Assembly (NCBI GenBank): GCA_024760905.1
Contig: CM045733.1
Span: 23,782,501-23,846,500 of the forward strand
Direction: 5' to 3'
Source: Plotosus lineatus
Lineage: Eukaryota > Chordata > Actinopteri > Siluriformes > Plotosidae
DNA: 64,000 nt
Positions within the stretch are counted from its first letter, which is position 1. The number at the start of each line of letters is the position of its first letter. The notes under the pieces are model-generated. The model did no database searches. It was not told the DNA's origin and saw nothing but the letters and a program-made list of their open reading frames with translations. The position numbers and the translations under genes are program-made. Below, piece by piece: positions 11,711 to 23,751 of the stretch.

Positions 11711-12050
11711 ACACTAGGCCTATGTGCTGTTGTGGTTAGCACAGTCATCTCCGAGCGATTCAAGTCTGAGCAAAACATATTTCTGGGTTTGTGTGCCTTT
11801 TCATCCGGGTACTCTGGTTTCTATGCACAGTCCAAAGACATGTAGATGAGGTCAACTGTTTACTCTACATTGCCAGTAGGTGTGAATTTTGAGTGTAAAT
11901 TGTTATTTGTGTCTGTGTTAGACCTGCAATTTATTGATAAATAAGCATCTGTTCAGGGTGTATCCCACCTCTTACCCAAAGTCAGTTGGGATTGGTACTA
12001 GCTTCGCCGTGACCCTGATGAAATAGTGCTGTGATAGTAGATGGTTGGAT
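11711..12050 (+). mobile_element. Old, diverged SINE-2-type element
   Basis: The succession 'tgtggttagcac', 'gagcgattcaagtc', 'gggtactctggtttc', 'cagtccaaagacatgtag', 'attgccagtaggtgtgaat' and 'gttcagggtgtatcccacc' follows the DANA/L2-tail consensus in order. Divergence is clearly higher than at 15284. Edges are approximate. Confidence 0.72.
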
Positions 12051-14482
12051 CGGATCCATCATCATTAAAGAGAGGTTTATGATGGTCCAAATCAGGCCCT
12101 CAGCACTACATATGACATATAGAGAAAATCTATTAACATGAAAAAGAATCTTTCAAAGCAGTATTATTTGAGAACAATGATCTTGCTGAACAAGACCTAA
12201 GATGGACTTGAACACAATAATTGTCCATTAGAAAGCCAAATGCAAGTATTTTCACAGAAGCCTGAGCCTGAAGCCTTCAGGTGACTTTTTTTTAGCACCT
12301 GTGCTATAATGGCCTTGTTTACCAAAAGGTCCAGAGGGATCCTTCCGGATTTCCCAGGTGCTCTAAATGAAACGTGCATCACCACCAAGATGAGACCAAG
12401 GCAAAGCACACACTAAGGGCACGGGAGGACAAGCGCATCATATGATGCTCTGATTATTTATACCTTGAAATATAACATGTTGAAGACAAAAAGTTCCTGG
12501 TTGTGGCCAAAACAACGTCCTGTCTTGCCAGGTTGTTACATCACAGTGACCGGTGCCAAATGTAGCTGCCTCCCATAGAGTCTGGGTTCAGGAAGCATAC
12601 ACAACACATTGGTTAATGGAAAAAAAAAAAAAAAAAAGGAAAAGTTAACAGGCTGTCATGGGGTGAAGATCAGCCAGAATTTACCCATGATTTATGCTCT
12701 TATTTTATGTAGCATGAAGAAGCATGAAGTTGCCACAGTGAGGTAAATCTGATGAATGTGGAAGTTTATTCTGAAACATTTAGCTTTGGCACATTATTGC
12801 ATTCTGCCATTCAGAGTTGTGCGACAGCCTAATGATTTTGATGTAGGATCTATGATATTTGTGGCCTGAAGGAGATGTTGATGGGGATCAGGTCTCCGTT
12901 TAAGCTCTGACAAGCTGTCAAAGCTACGCCTCTGTTCATCTAATCCTGGCATCCCCTGCCATCTGATTTTCCTCCCCGATTTCTCCCATGGCTCAAGGCA
13001 TCGCTGCTTTAATGCAGATAATGCGTTTCTAGTTTTGCGCCAAAATATAATCTTTTAAAATCCTTGCTAATCAGAGATTCAGTGACGTAAAGAGTACTTT
13101 GGAAAACGGTCGAGTAAGGACTATCTAAAGGCTCAGAATAACATTGAACGGAATGAGTTAGTGTACCGACATATTTTTCACCACACTTGATAGCATTTCG
13201 TAATGCTGTTTATATCTGGGAAAGGTTGCGCTAATGTGATAAGAACATCTATCGAGCTACGACATCTATACAGCTGTTAGAATACACATAGCAAACCATT
13301 CAGGGAAATATTTGTGATCCTTCAGATGTGTGTTCTGTTACTTGATCAGTTGAATGAGTGACTGGAATACTTTATTGTGTATTCATCTTTGTAGAAAAAC
13401 CTTGTTTAGCTTTAGAAACTGATTTGTATTCTCTTCGGGATTTCATTTATATCCTATAATAGATCAACAGAATAAGATTTGGCTCTCTGCACACTGAAAA
13501 TAATCTTCCTGATGGATCTTGGAGAGTAAACATCAATGACATGAAAATTTTTTCAAGGATGTTTTCTTCTTTCTTCCACATAAACATAGGTGTTTATACA
13601 GCTATAAGGGTGTGGTCCATCAAAAATGATTGGCTCTCATCAGATCAGATAATATAGCAAATTCCGTGTTTGGATCAGATTCAAAATTGGGAAAATTCAC
13701 TTGATTAGATCAGAAAATATACTTAGATCAACATGATTGGGTATCTTCGATCACTGAAGATGACACATGTCTATCATGGGAACCACAAGGATTTTATTAC
13801 TCACTGAATGTGCATTACATCAACTGTAACCGAACAGAGCGGAACCGGGTATTTGATAGAATCACAAGAATAAATCTCCATGAAATCCAGTTTAATAAAA
13901 TTAAAAAATAATGCTGGCAAAGGATTTTATCTATTACGAAGCATGCCACGGCACACATTATGCCACTTTACTGAACGTTAGCACGCAGCCTATTAATACT
14001 ATACTATTTTTGACCTAGTGGCACTAAAAATACATACAAAAATACATACATATGTTCACGTGTGTGTTTGTAATTTTTTTCCCACATATGCTGTGTATAA
14101 AGTCTTTAAATTGCCGTCCTACTTTTGGCTTCCATCCAATGTAGTAGGAGAGAAAATATTGCTTTCCTAAAGATTCTGAATTAGTTCCACACCCCAAAAT
14201 GATTTAACTTTGTAAGAAAAATGAATTTTACATTAAACTGCTTCAGCTAAGAAGACAACCAGCAGATATTGATCTTTATTTTAAATATGGCACATCACAT
14301 TTGCACAAATCAGTGCTTGAATTGCAGATTCCAGCAATTATATCCATTGGTCAAATGTTCATATTGATCTGATTTTCCATAAAATTGGGTGTGGAGCCTT
14401 TAAAAATGTATAGATGTCACCTTTTAAGTAATTAAGCCAAGCTGAGTTTCATGGGAATAGTTGAATGAAATGCTGGAAGGAG
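12051..14482. other. Unassigned sequence
   Basis: About 2.4 kb without a recognised gene or mobile element; a poly-A run of about 18 lies near 12620. This is one of the longest repeat-poor stretches here, AT-rich with dense stops in all frames. Confidence 0.5.
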
Positions 14483-14484
14483 TA

Positions 14485-15273
14485 CAGCGATACCTCAGCT
14501 CACAAACATAATTGGTTCCCAGAAAGTGTGTGTAAGGCGAAAAGTTCGTCTTCCGAACATTTATTTCCCATAAGAAACCATTAAAATGAGAATAATCCGT
14601 TCCCAGGTCCCCATAAAACATAATTTTCTACTAAATAAGCCTTAAAACTACACAAAAATATACCTTATTTTATGTATAATAAATGTGCTATTGTATTGTA
14701 ATTAAAGAAATAAACTGTACTGTATAATAAAGTGGTTTTATTTACCTTTGTGATGGTAGTTGATGGCTTGATGGAATGGAGTGGGAGGAGGAGGGAGGGA
14801 GGGACTTACTGTTTGGAAGGAGTGTTTGGAAACGCCTACTGTTTGGAAACACCCTTAGCCACACACGCACCCTTAATAGCTTCCTTGTTCTTAAGGATGG
14901 GAGCAATGGTAGACTTAGCGTACTGGTACTGGGACGCTGAGTCACACAAACGCACACCTCGTTCGTGTTTTTCAATGATCTCCGCCTGTGGTGGGGGCTT
15001 TTTCGGTCCCATAATAGCAAAAGTACACTCAATATGGTCCAAAATGTCTATCAAACACAAACCACTTCCGCACTCAAAGAAAAAGGGTGACGAACTGTGA
15101 CGCCATGAGCGTGCGTCAGCTTCTCGTGGCCGCCACCGTGGCGCTGTTCGACCTCGTGGTTTGGTTCGTTCGCCGAAAACTAGTTCGTCAGCAGAGACTA
15201 TATGCTCGCGAATTTAATGTTCTTGAGGCGAAAAGTTCGTGAGCTTAAGCGTTCGTCAGCGGAGGTTTTACTG
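14485..15273 (-). mobile_element. TIR-E Tigger-type DNA transposon, internally deleted
   Basis: It is bounded by TA (14483-14484 and 15274-15275), beginning 'cagcgatacctcagctc' and ending 'ggaggttttactg'. The two ends also share 'ggcgaaaagttcgt' (14536 area and, in reverse context, 15230-15240). It encodes a Tigger transposase N-terminus on the minus strand (see 14836-15012), while the DDE catalytic region is absent. At 789 bp it is a non-autonomous derivative of a recognisable autonomous family. Confidence 0.85.
14836..15012 (-). pseudogene. Tigger/pogo-type transposase N-terminal remnant (CENP-B-like helix-turn-helix)
   Basis: From the ATG at 15010-15012 the minus-strand frame gives MGPKKPPP, then EIIEKHERGVRLCDSA, then KSTIAPILKNKEAIK. 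This matches the general pattern of the CENP-B/pogo DNA-binding N-terminus: a basic start, a first helix with 'EIIEKHERG', and a recognition helix ending 'KSTI..ILKNKE'. This domain binds the element's own terminal repeats. Only about 58 codons remain of a protein usually over 450 residues long, and the frame then stops without any DDE triad. The match to the family is by recognition of motif spacing, not by a database search. It cannot make an active transposase, although a short DNA-binding peptide is not excluded. Confidence 0.78.
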
Positions 15274-15283
15274 TATTTGAAAT

Positions 15284-15656
15284 AAGGCGGCATGGTGGCG
15301 TAGTGATTAGCCCATCCGCCTCACAGCAAGACGGATACCTGGAGTCAGTTCCCAGGCTCGGATGTACAGTATCTTTGTGGAATTTCCATGCTCTCTCTTC
15401 TTGTGTTTGTGTAGGTTTCCTCTATACACTCCTGCTTCCTCCCATAGTTTAAAACTGTGCACATTGGACTAAATGACTGATCTGAATTGCCCCCAATTGT
15501 AAGTTTGAGTGTGAATGTGAATGGTTACTGTATATGTCAGCCCCGCGATAGTCTGGTGAACTGTTCAGGATGTACCCGGCCTTCACACAATGTTGGCTGA
15601 GATAGGCTCCAGTGGCCCTAATAGGATTAAGTGGTTCGACAAACGAGGGAGTAGGT
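15284..15656 (+). mobile_element. SINE-2 (DANA/mermaid-like head, L2-type tail)
   Basis: The head 'ggcggcatggtggcgtagtg' with 'cctcacagcaagacgg' is followed by 'ttgtgtaggtttcctc', 'attgcccccaattgtaag', 'cagccccgcgatagtctgg' and tail 'ggccctaataggattaag'. This is the closest copy in the window to the zebrafish DANA type head as I remember it. It lies between TIR-E and TIR-A elements. Confidence 0.85.
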
Positions 15657-15686
15657 GAGTATTTGAGATAGATGTTATTTGGTATA

Positions 15687-16167
15687 CAGTGATCCCTCGC
15701 TACTTCGTGCTTCAGTTTCTACGGCTTCAGTGCATTGCGAGTTTATCAAAAATATTCATCGAAAAATAAAAAAATAAGGAAATTCATGGAAAAATGAAAA
15801 AGGTTAAGGAAAATGCTGCAAAACATTTATGCAAAAAAAACCCCCAAACAAACAAAAACAAAAAACAACCCAACCCCACCTCCAAAGAAAGCACTTACAT
15901 TTTTATGTGAGGTGCACATCTGTGTGTGAGTGCACATCTGTATGTGTGTGTATTTATATTTTATTTACATCTTATGCATTATTTTTGAATATTGAATTGT
16001 TATTATAAGCACTTACAGCATTGAATATGTATTTATTGATATTATACACACATATACATGTACATGTATGTCAGTCAGGGGGTCGATCCTACTTCGCGGA
16101 ATTCGGCGGTCAAGGGTGGTGGTGGGGGGTCTCGGTCCCCATTAACACAGAAAGTGAGGGATCCCTG
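15687..16167. mobile_element. TIR-A DNA transposon, complete non-autonomous copy
   Basis: It runs from 'cagtgatccctcgctac' to 'agtgagggatccctg', with TA flanks at 15685-15686 and 16168-16169. At 481 bp it is a good uninterrupted reference copy for the family, with a purine-rich AAAAC segment in the first half and a TATA/ACATG-rich middle. It lies opposite in orientation to the copy at 3349. Confidence 0.88.
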
Positions 16168-16805
16168 TATTTTCAACCCCAAAAAAATCTGACTTGTTCT
16201 AATGCATCCAGAGAGACAATTACACTTGCTGCTACTGTTCCTTAAACAATCAGCGGTAAGCAGAAATCTCATGGCCTGCACCAAGGCAGTCTTCCTTTGA
16301 TGTAGATTTCATAGTAAGATGAAGAAGCCTCTAGAAAGATTGGACCACACCCACCATCATCCAGCACTACACTTGACTTCATATGGAACATCAAAGGCAC
16401 AAAACATCTTTGTCCTCGTGCAGAAACCAGAACTTTGATGTTTAGGTTGGATACGCAGCTCCAACACCTCTTCACTATAGTCCACAGAGAGGAAATATAA
16501 ACCTCTTTGAAGCGTTTATCATTTGTTTTGTAGGCTTCTGTTTATGCACCTAGTGTGCATTCACTAGGATGCAGTAATGAAGCTCGAAAAGAACCAATAA
16601 TAACAGTGTGCACATGCTGAACATCTCACACTTTCCCACAAAGTTGTGCATGGATATAATAAATGAGGACGAACCTGAAGACGAAATAAAAACACAATGA
16701 AAAATTCTCTCTTTGCCTTTCATACCAAGAAGATTGAGCCAGAGAAGCCAGTAAGATGGCTTGAAAGGTCATGATAATATTTAGTCAAAAAACAAACAGA
16801 CTAAC

Positions 16806-16808
<3 letters not shown>
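16168..16808. other. Unassigned sequence
   Basis: No recognised feature. Confidence 0.5.

Positions 16809-16884
<76 letters not shown>
16809..16884. repeat. (CA)n microsatellite
   Basis: A pure CA run of about 38 units. Confidence 0.97.
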
Positions 16885-16885
<1 letters not shown>

Positions 16886-17976
16886 ACTGATTATTACTTT
16901 GAGGAGCAGTTTGATATGTGCATACTATTTGCCATTTTAAAATGTCACAAGGTAAAAGTTAAATGGCCAGGAGGGCTGCAGCTCATTAGCATGCTCTTTC
17001 TCTCATTCTACAAGGATAATCAAATCTGAGTCGAATTCTATAGTGACACTCAAACACAATTAATCTTATAGCAACTTTCTTGAGCAGTGAAGTAGTTCTG
17101 TCATAACCACACCAATCTCTCAGTGTGCATGCGTGAATTCAGAACTTTAGCTCATGACTCATTAGCAGTGTGTTAGTTGGGAGAATTATCCCATGAATCA
17201 AGATGCTCAGACTATGTGTTTCTTTCTTTTAGTCAGCATTGTCCACATGGGTGTTAATGTGACTTCACTGGGTTACTATGAGTCACATGTCGGTGCTGGA
17301 AATGAGAAATGTGGAAGGAGAATATTTGATGAAGCATTTCTAAGATTAGATGGAACACACCGGGTGAAAATTGCTTGGCTATCAAGCTGTATGAACGTGA
17401 GGAAGATAATTATCCAGGCCCCGGTGTGGAGAAGAAATGGTAAACAAGACGGGGAAGAGCTGCGCTGCAGGTGGGGCAATAGATGCAGTTTCACTTGGAA
17501 CTTTCCGAGGAATATCCCCACGCTGCTGGAACAGAACAAAATAACCGGCAACCTGACAAAACACTGACAAAAGATACCCCCGCAGTTTGCTCTCACCCAA
17601 ACTGTGTCATAATAACACATTATATAGACTGCAATGATTTAGGCCTCTAACAGCACCTTGTCTATGAGACCACAGCACTTGGTAATTGTAACAGAATGCA
17701 GATTTTTATTAATTTTGAAACCGTACGAATGGATATATTGACATGTTAAAGTGAAGCATGTGAACAGGCAGATCTAGTTGGAGCTATGTTTGGAGCGTGT
17801 GGACCGGGACATGGCACTATAGGGCGCACTTATGCTGCTTGGCTACCAGATCTGCTTCCTCTCTTCACGCTACAGCTTAGCAGCCAGAAGATGGCATGGT
17901 TCGTATGCAGTCTCCTAGAACGGGAGAGGAGGCAGCCATGCTATTAATAGGTATGCTATGGTTCAGCTTTAACCTC

Positions 17977-17980
<4 letters not shown>
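16885..17980. other. Unassigned sequence
   Basis: Overlapping open frames at 17193-17567 (plus, 124 codons) and 17276-17620 (minus, 114 codons) are the longest non-repeat frames here. Neither shows a domain, signal or splice context that I recognise, so no gene is called. Confidence 0.45.
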
Positions 17981-18019
<39 letters not shown>

Positions 18020-18020
18020 G
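17981..18020. repeat. (AG)n microsatellite
   Basis: Interrupted AG run, ending in an ACAGAG variant. Confidence 0.92.
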
Positions 18021-18144
18021 TCACTGTAAATAAACTGCCACTCCAGTGTCTTCCTGAGATTTAGCACAATGTTTTTTCCCTCAGATCTGACAGAATAAAC
18101 TATATGATTGGTTAATTTTTATACCAAATGAGCCTATGTATATT

Positions 18145-18148
<4 letters not shown>

Positions 18149-18188
<40 letters not shown>
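18149..18188. repeat. (AG)n microsatellite
   Basis: A pure AG run of about 20 units. The spacer from 18021 is unassigned. Confidence 0.95.
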
Positions 18189-18190
<2 letters not shown>

Positions 18191-19397
18191 TGTACAGGAA
18201 GGTGACCTTTGTGCTTCATTTCGACACAGCCACAGTACCCAATTAGATGAAGAATAAATCCGAACAGAATGTATCATATATTATCAACACACAGCACTTA
18301 TGACACAATTCCAATAAGCAGGTAAACCTGGATGCAGTCTCGGTTTAGGATTACAGGGCTTGTAGTTTTAGCAGGTTTGCCATGCTTTTTTTTTTTTAAG
18401 AACAGATCCGGACTGCCCAAGGCTCTTGTCAGGGATATTTTACGTAAGTAGTGTTTGGGTGAGTGCACTCAGGTGTTTAGCGTGGTATTACTCCTGAACG
18501 GGAATGTGGCTTGACGAGGAAGGGCTGGTTGGACAGCGTCAGAGGAGGCAAGCTCAAGAAAAACAAGAACTTGGAATAGTTATTTAAAACCCATCGAATT
18601 TACATTCAGACTGAATCCTCGATAGCTTTTGACAAGCCCATTTCAAAACCTGACAGCAGTTGATAAAACACTGCACATCCCCAGACATATTTTTTGCTGT
18701 ATTTCAAAACATTGTGAATCTGAAATAAAGCACAAGTAGATCAGACAGTTGAACATTTACATGTACGTTCATCAAGTGTTATTGGTGTAACAGCAGACAG
18801 AATCTGGGGAAAAATCTTCACGGGTAAAAAAAAAAAATCACCTCAGAACTAAACACACTCCTAACTCAACCATCAGCAGTGAATAATTTTTGATTAATAA
18901 TGCATGAGCGATGACCGTCTCAAGTTATTCATCTCTGTATTGCAATAACGCTTCATCCAGACTTACAGGAAGGGTGCAAGAGGGATGTCAGAAACTGAGA
19001 GGGGAAGTGATAGTTTTCATTAGTGCAGGCTGCATTGCTCTTTGTGGATTTGAGCATGTGCCGCTCCTGTTTCTCTTATGCACCCAACTGTATTGGTGCT
19101 CAAGAGTTTCCAACCAGCATTAAGGTTTTGGTTAGTTTTGAAAAATGTGTCTGTTTTATTATGTTTATCACACAGACACACTCATTCATTGGACGCTGCA
19201 GTAATCAATAGTCACAGCAGCACTCAAGTCCCCCACAAACCAGAGATAATAAATCACTACATTCATGGCCAAATCTTTCTTTACTCGGGTCTGGCAGCTG
19301 TTCCTTTTATATGCATCCAAAACATTTTCTCCTTCTTTTGTGCCATATTTATTGTATTATGTGATGAGAATAAAAATATGAACACTGTGTATGTGTA
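18189..19397. other. Unassigned sequence
   Basis: No recognised gene or transposon. Short open frames at 18911-19123 and 19078-19548 have no recognisable domain; the second runs into the microsatellite. Confidence 0.5.
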
Positions 19398-19445
19398 TAC
19401 ATACATACATACATACATACATACATACATACATACATACATACA

Positions 19446-19506
<61 letters not shown>
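19398..19506. repeat. Compound (ATAC)n-(GT)n microsatellite
   Basis: A tetranucleotide ATAC array up to about 19448, then a GT run to 19506. The Tc1-like element begins immediately after, so its TA target lay at the edge of the microsatellite. Confidence 0.96.
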
Positions 19507-19507
<1 letters not shown>

Positions 19508-19508
<1 letters not shown>

Positions 19509-21104
19509 TTGTGTTCAAAATAATATCAGTCAGACACCACTAACCTGATCAATCACTGTTTTGGTAGAAATGATATTCCTACATGGCAAATAATTTACTA
19601 GCAGGTGCAGTAGAGGAATAGGATCCAACAGACCCAACAGTCATGACATCCATGCTGCTGATTCTGTGCAATTGAATCACTAATTTAAAGGGGCGGGTTT
19701 AAAATAATAGCAGTGTGGAGTTCAATAAGGGACATCATTCATTCTTTGAAAAACAGTTGCCAATTATTGTCCTTATTTAAGGAAGAAAGGCAGCAAATGT
19801 ACGTGGTTATAGAGAATTTCTCTCTGAAATTCTGAGGAAAATGGGTCATTCCAGACATTGTTCAGAAGAACAGCATACCTTGATTAAGAAGTTGATTGTA
19901 GAGGGGGAAAACATATAAAGAAGTGCAGAAGATGAGAGGCAGCCCAGCTAAAATGATCACTATTGCTTTCAAATGGCAACATAAACCTGAAAGACGTGGA
20001 AGAGGGTGAAAACTGCCATTCGAATGGATGAAAGAAGAGCCAAAATGGCCAGGATTCAGCCAACAATCAGTTTTAGGAAGCTCAAACAAGGTGATTCCTG
20101 TTACAAGTAGAAGACGCCTGTATGAAGCCAGGCTATCGGCAAGAAGCCCCCACAAAGTCCCACTGTTGAAAAAAGACGCGAAGAGGTTACAATTTGCCAA
20201 AGAGAACATTGACTGGTCTAAAGAGAAATGGTGCAACATTTTGTGGCTCGATGAAAGTAAGATCGTTCTTTTTGGGTCTAGTGGCCCCCCAAGATGACCC
20301 CCAAATACTGAAGTCAAGCCACAGTACACTGTGAAGACAGTGAAGCATGGTGGCGTAAGCATCATGATACGGGGATGCTTCTCATTCTACGGTGTTGAGA
20401 CTAATTATTTCATACCAGGGATCAGGCATCAGTCTGAATCCATCAGAATCCTTGAAGAAGTCATGCTCCCTTATATTGAAGAGGAAATGCCCTTGAAATG
20501 GGTGTTCCAACAAGACAACGATCCCAAACACACCAGTAAAGGGGTAATATCTGTGTTCCAGAGCAAAAAGATCAATGTTATGGAGTGGCCAGCCCAATCC
20601 CTGGACCATAACCCAATAGCAAACTAATGGGGTGACATCGAAAATGCAGTTTCTGAGGCAAAGCCAAGAAATACAGAAGAACTGTGGAATGTAGTCCAAT
20701 CATCCTGGGCTGTAAAACCTGTTCACAGGTGCCAGATGTTGGTTGACTCCAAGCAACACAGATGTGCAGCAGCTCTCAGAAACAGTGTTTATACAACTAA
20801 ATATTAGTTTATTGATTCAAAGGAAAACAAAATCTGAAACTATTTTTCAGTTTACACAGTGAATGTTTGAGTTAGTAAAGAAGAAAGCAGGCACTGCTAT
20901 TTTCTGGACAGCCTAATATTCACTTTTTGTTCAATTTCTTTCAAGGAATAACATAAATTTGATATATTTTTCTTCATACTTTGATTTGGAATAAAATGTG
21001 CCGTGTTCTCAATGCATTTGTGTGTATGGAAATAAAAGCTATTCTAAGGATTTTCAGCTTTATTCACTTTTTTAAACATACTGTTATTAATTTAAACACA
21101 AGCG
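19508..21104 (+). mobile_element. Tc1-like transposon, about 1.6 kb, full length but defective
   Basis: The left end 'gttgtgttcaaaataatatc' and the right end 'aataatttaaac'-type sequence (21082-21103, reading in reverse as 'ttgtgtttaaat-taa-cagt') form imperfect inverted repeats. TA lies at 19506-19507 and 21105-21106. The length is typical of Tc1 elements with a single transposase gene between short inverted repeats. A degraded transposase occupies 19841-20807 on the plus strand. Confidence 0.88.
19841..20807 (+). pseudogene. Tc1-like transposase pseudogene, catalytic E replaced
   Basis: A DDE transposase catalyses cut-and-paste transposition of its own element at TA. The frame opens MGHSRHCSEEQ near 19841 (DNA-binding region), then is broken by a frameshift near 19905 and stops. 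The later part shows the first catalytic Asp in LWLDESK (about 20247-20267) and the second in FQQDNDPKHTSK (about 20507-20542). At the third position, 34 residues on, the usual PIEN reads PIAN, so the catalytic Glu is Ala, and a stop codon (TAA) follows one residue later at about 20624-20629. The C-terminal tail remains readable to VYTTKY and a TAG at 20805-20807. It is inactive on two independent grounds. Confidence 0.9.
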
Positions 21105-21141
21105 TATATGTATATAAACCATCATCATCATCTTCCTCCAC

Positions 21142-22150
21142 TTAATCTTGGGTTATGTCGCCGGTGTGGTAGTCTGAGCAATGAGGTTCAGATGTCCCTC
21201 TCCTCAGCCATTTCCTCCAGCTCTTATGGGGGACACCAAGAAGTTCCCAGACAAGCTGAGAGCCATAATCCCTCCAGCGTGTTGTAGATCTACCCTGGGG
21301 TCTCTTCCTGGTTGGACATGCCCAAAACACCACACCAGCGAGGCGTTCATAAGGAATTCTACCCAGATGACCGAACCACCTCAACTGACTTCTCTCAACG
21401 CGGAGGAGCAGAGATTGTACTCTGAGCTTCTCTAGGATTGCTGAGCTTCTCAAGCTATCTCCAAGGGACAGCCCTGCCACCTGGCGAAGGAAACTCTGTC
21501 CGCTTGTATCCGATATCTTGTTCATTGCATCACTAACCAAAGCTCATGACCATAGGTGAGGATTGGAATGCAGATTGAGTAGTAAATTGAGAACTTTGTG
21601 ACTCAGCTCCCTCTTCACCATGACAGACCAGTACAAGCTCTGCTTTACAGTGGAGGCTGTTGATCTTTCGCTCCATACTTTCCTCACTTAGAAACAAGAC
21701 CCCAAGATACTTGAACTCCTCCACTTGGGACAGGACCTTATTCTAGACCCGGAGGGTGCATTCCACCTGTTTCCAGCTGAGAACCATGGCCTCGGACTTG
21801 GAGGTGCTGATTCTCATCCCGATTGCTTTGCTCTCGGCTGTGAATCACTCCAATGAGGGCTGGATGTTCTGGATTGATAAAGCCATAAAGCCAAAATCAT
21901 CTGGAAAAAGCAGAGACAAGATCCTACGACCACCAATCCAGAACCCCTCGATTCTATGGCTGCGTCTGCAAATTCTGTCCATAAAAATTACAAACAAAAT
22001 CTGTGATAAAAGACAACCTTGGAAAATTCCAACCCTCACCGGAAATGAATTCAACCTGTTGTTACCAATTTGGTTTTGGATTACCTTGGCGACCTCAGTC
22101 CCAGTGATGGGTGAACCCCTACCCAAACCCACAGGGTCTTCCTCTTCCAT
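21142..22150 (-). pseudogene. LINE reverse transcriptase, C-terminal half, broken
   Basis: Reverse transcriptase copies element RNA at the nicked target. On the minus strand, about 22085-21990 gives PVRVGIFQGCLLSQILFVIF, the conserved 'RQGCPLSPxLF' motif, followed by a degraded active-site block reading FPDDFGF where an F/YADD is expected. About 21724 gives EEFKYLGVLF, and about 21415-21250 gives RSQLRWFGHLGRIP and the 'GRSTTRWRDY' C-terminal motif. Frameshifts separate these blocks. The first of the three active-site residues is upstream and deleted with the RT N-terminus. No activity is possible. Confidence 0.88.
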
Positions 22151-22344
22151 GGAGGGTATGTTGGTGGGATTGAGGAGGTCCTCAAAGTATAACTTCCACC
22201 TTCTGGCAACGTCCCTAGTCGAGGTGAGCAGCTCCTCACTTCCAATGTAAACAGTATTTGTGGATGACTGCCCCCTTCCTCCTGAGGCTTCGAGTAGTGG
22301 TCCAGAACCATGTCAAGGCCAACCAATAGTTGCTTTCCAGACCC

Positions 22345-23128
22345 TCACCAAACTTTTCTTACGCCAAGATTTTGCTTTAGCGACAGCTCGGGCTGTGACA
22401 CATTTGACTGTACCTTTCTGCTTCCTCGGGAGTCCCACAAGCCATGATAATTCTCTTTTTTCTGCTGGACAGCCCCTTTCACCACAGGTGTCCACCACCA
22501 GGTTTGGGGGTTACCGCCACGACAGGCACCGATGATATTCTGACTACAGCTATGTGCTGCTGCCTCAACAATGGAGGCACAAAACATGGCCCATTCAGAT
22601 TCCATGTCCCCTGCCTCCTTTGGGATGTGGTTGCAGCTCTGCCAGAGGTGAAAGTTAAAGGCCACTCTGAGAAGAGACTTTGCTAAATGTTTCCAGGAGA
22701 CCCTAACTACACGCTTGGGCGTGCCAGATCTGAAGTGCGGCCACCCCCCATCGGAACAGGCTCACCACCAAGTGGCGATCGGTAGACATCTCAGCTCCTC
22801 TCATCACCTGAATGTCCACAACATGTGGTCACAAGTCCGGTGACACGACTACAAAGTCGATCATCGAACTGCGGCCTAGGGTGTCCTGGTGCCAAGTGCG
22901 CTTATGAACACCTTTATGTTCAAGCATGGTGTTCATGTAGGACAAATTGTGATGAACACAGAAGACCAACAGCGAAACACCTTTTGGGTTCAGACTAGAG
23001 AGGCCGTACCTACCGATCACACACTTCCAGGTCACACTATCATTGGCTACATGGGCGTAGAAGTCTCCCAGGACATTGAGGGAGTCGCCAGGGGGAGGCT
23101 TCTCCAACACAGCCCCTAAAGACTCCAA
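22345..23128 (-). pseudogene. LINE AP-endonuclease C-terminus and linker, broken
   Basis: The endonuclease nicks target DNA to prime reverse transcription. The minus strand at 23080-22835 reads GDFYAHVANDSVTW (normally GDFNAHVG), then HKGVHKRTWHQDTLGRSSMI and DFVVVSPDL. These are the 'GDFN' and 'xTW...xxxSxIDFxxxS' blocks of AP endonucleases. The final SDH block lies near 22765 in degraded form. Then 22665-22345 matches the 'ESEWxMFxASIVEAAA' and GACRGGNPQTWWWTPVVK linker. Asn of GDFN is Tyr here. The frame is broken by stops between blocks. Confidence 0.85.
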
Positions 23129-23692
23129 GAAGGGTGGGTACTTTTACACTTGGTGTATAAGCACAAACTACAGTCAGAACCCATCCCCCCACCTGAAGAT
23201 GGAAGGAGCTACCCTTTCGTCATCCGAGGAGAACCCCAACATGTGGGCACAGAGAGAGGGGCTGCAAGCATGACAAGCATGCCCACACCAGATCACCGCC
23301 TCTCCCCATGAGCAACTCCAGAATGGAATAAGGTCAAGCCCCTCTCAAGATGGGTGGTTCCAGAGCCCAAGCTATGCATTGAGGTGAGTCAGACTATATC
23401 TAGTCGGTATCTCTCCAGCTCATGCACCAGCTCAGGCTTCTTCCCTGCCAGAGAGGTTACTTTCCATGTCCCAAGAGTCAGAGTCAGTAGAAGAGGATCA
23501 GTCCAACAGAACCAATGCCTTTGGCCACCACCCAACTCACAATGCACCAACCCCTCTAGCCTCTCCCACAGGTGGTGGGTCTTTGGGAGAGGGGATCCAT
23601 GTCTCCTTTTTGGGCTGGGCTCAGCTGGGCTACATGGGCAGAAGCTTGACCATCATGCACTTGCCTTGGAGCCCTTCCCCAGGCTTGGCTGG

Positions 23693-23697
<5 letters not shown>

Positions 23698-23750
<53 letters not shown>
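23698..23750. repeat. (GT)n microsatellite within the LINE
   Basis: A pure GT run of about 26 units that splits the LINE 5' region. Confidence 0.96.

Positions 23751-23751
<1 letters not shown>

Noticed and set aside
17193..17620. Overlapping 124- and 114-codon open frames
   Set aside because: Opposite-strand overlap, no recognisable motif, no splice or promoter context; compatible with chance in 64 kb.
19862..20365. 167-codon minus-strand open frame
   Set aside because: It is the antisense shadow of the Tc1-like transposase on the plus strand.
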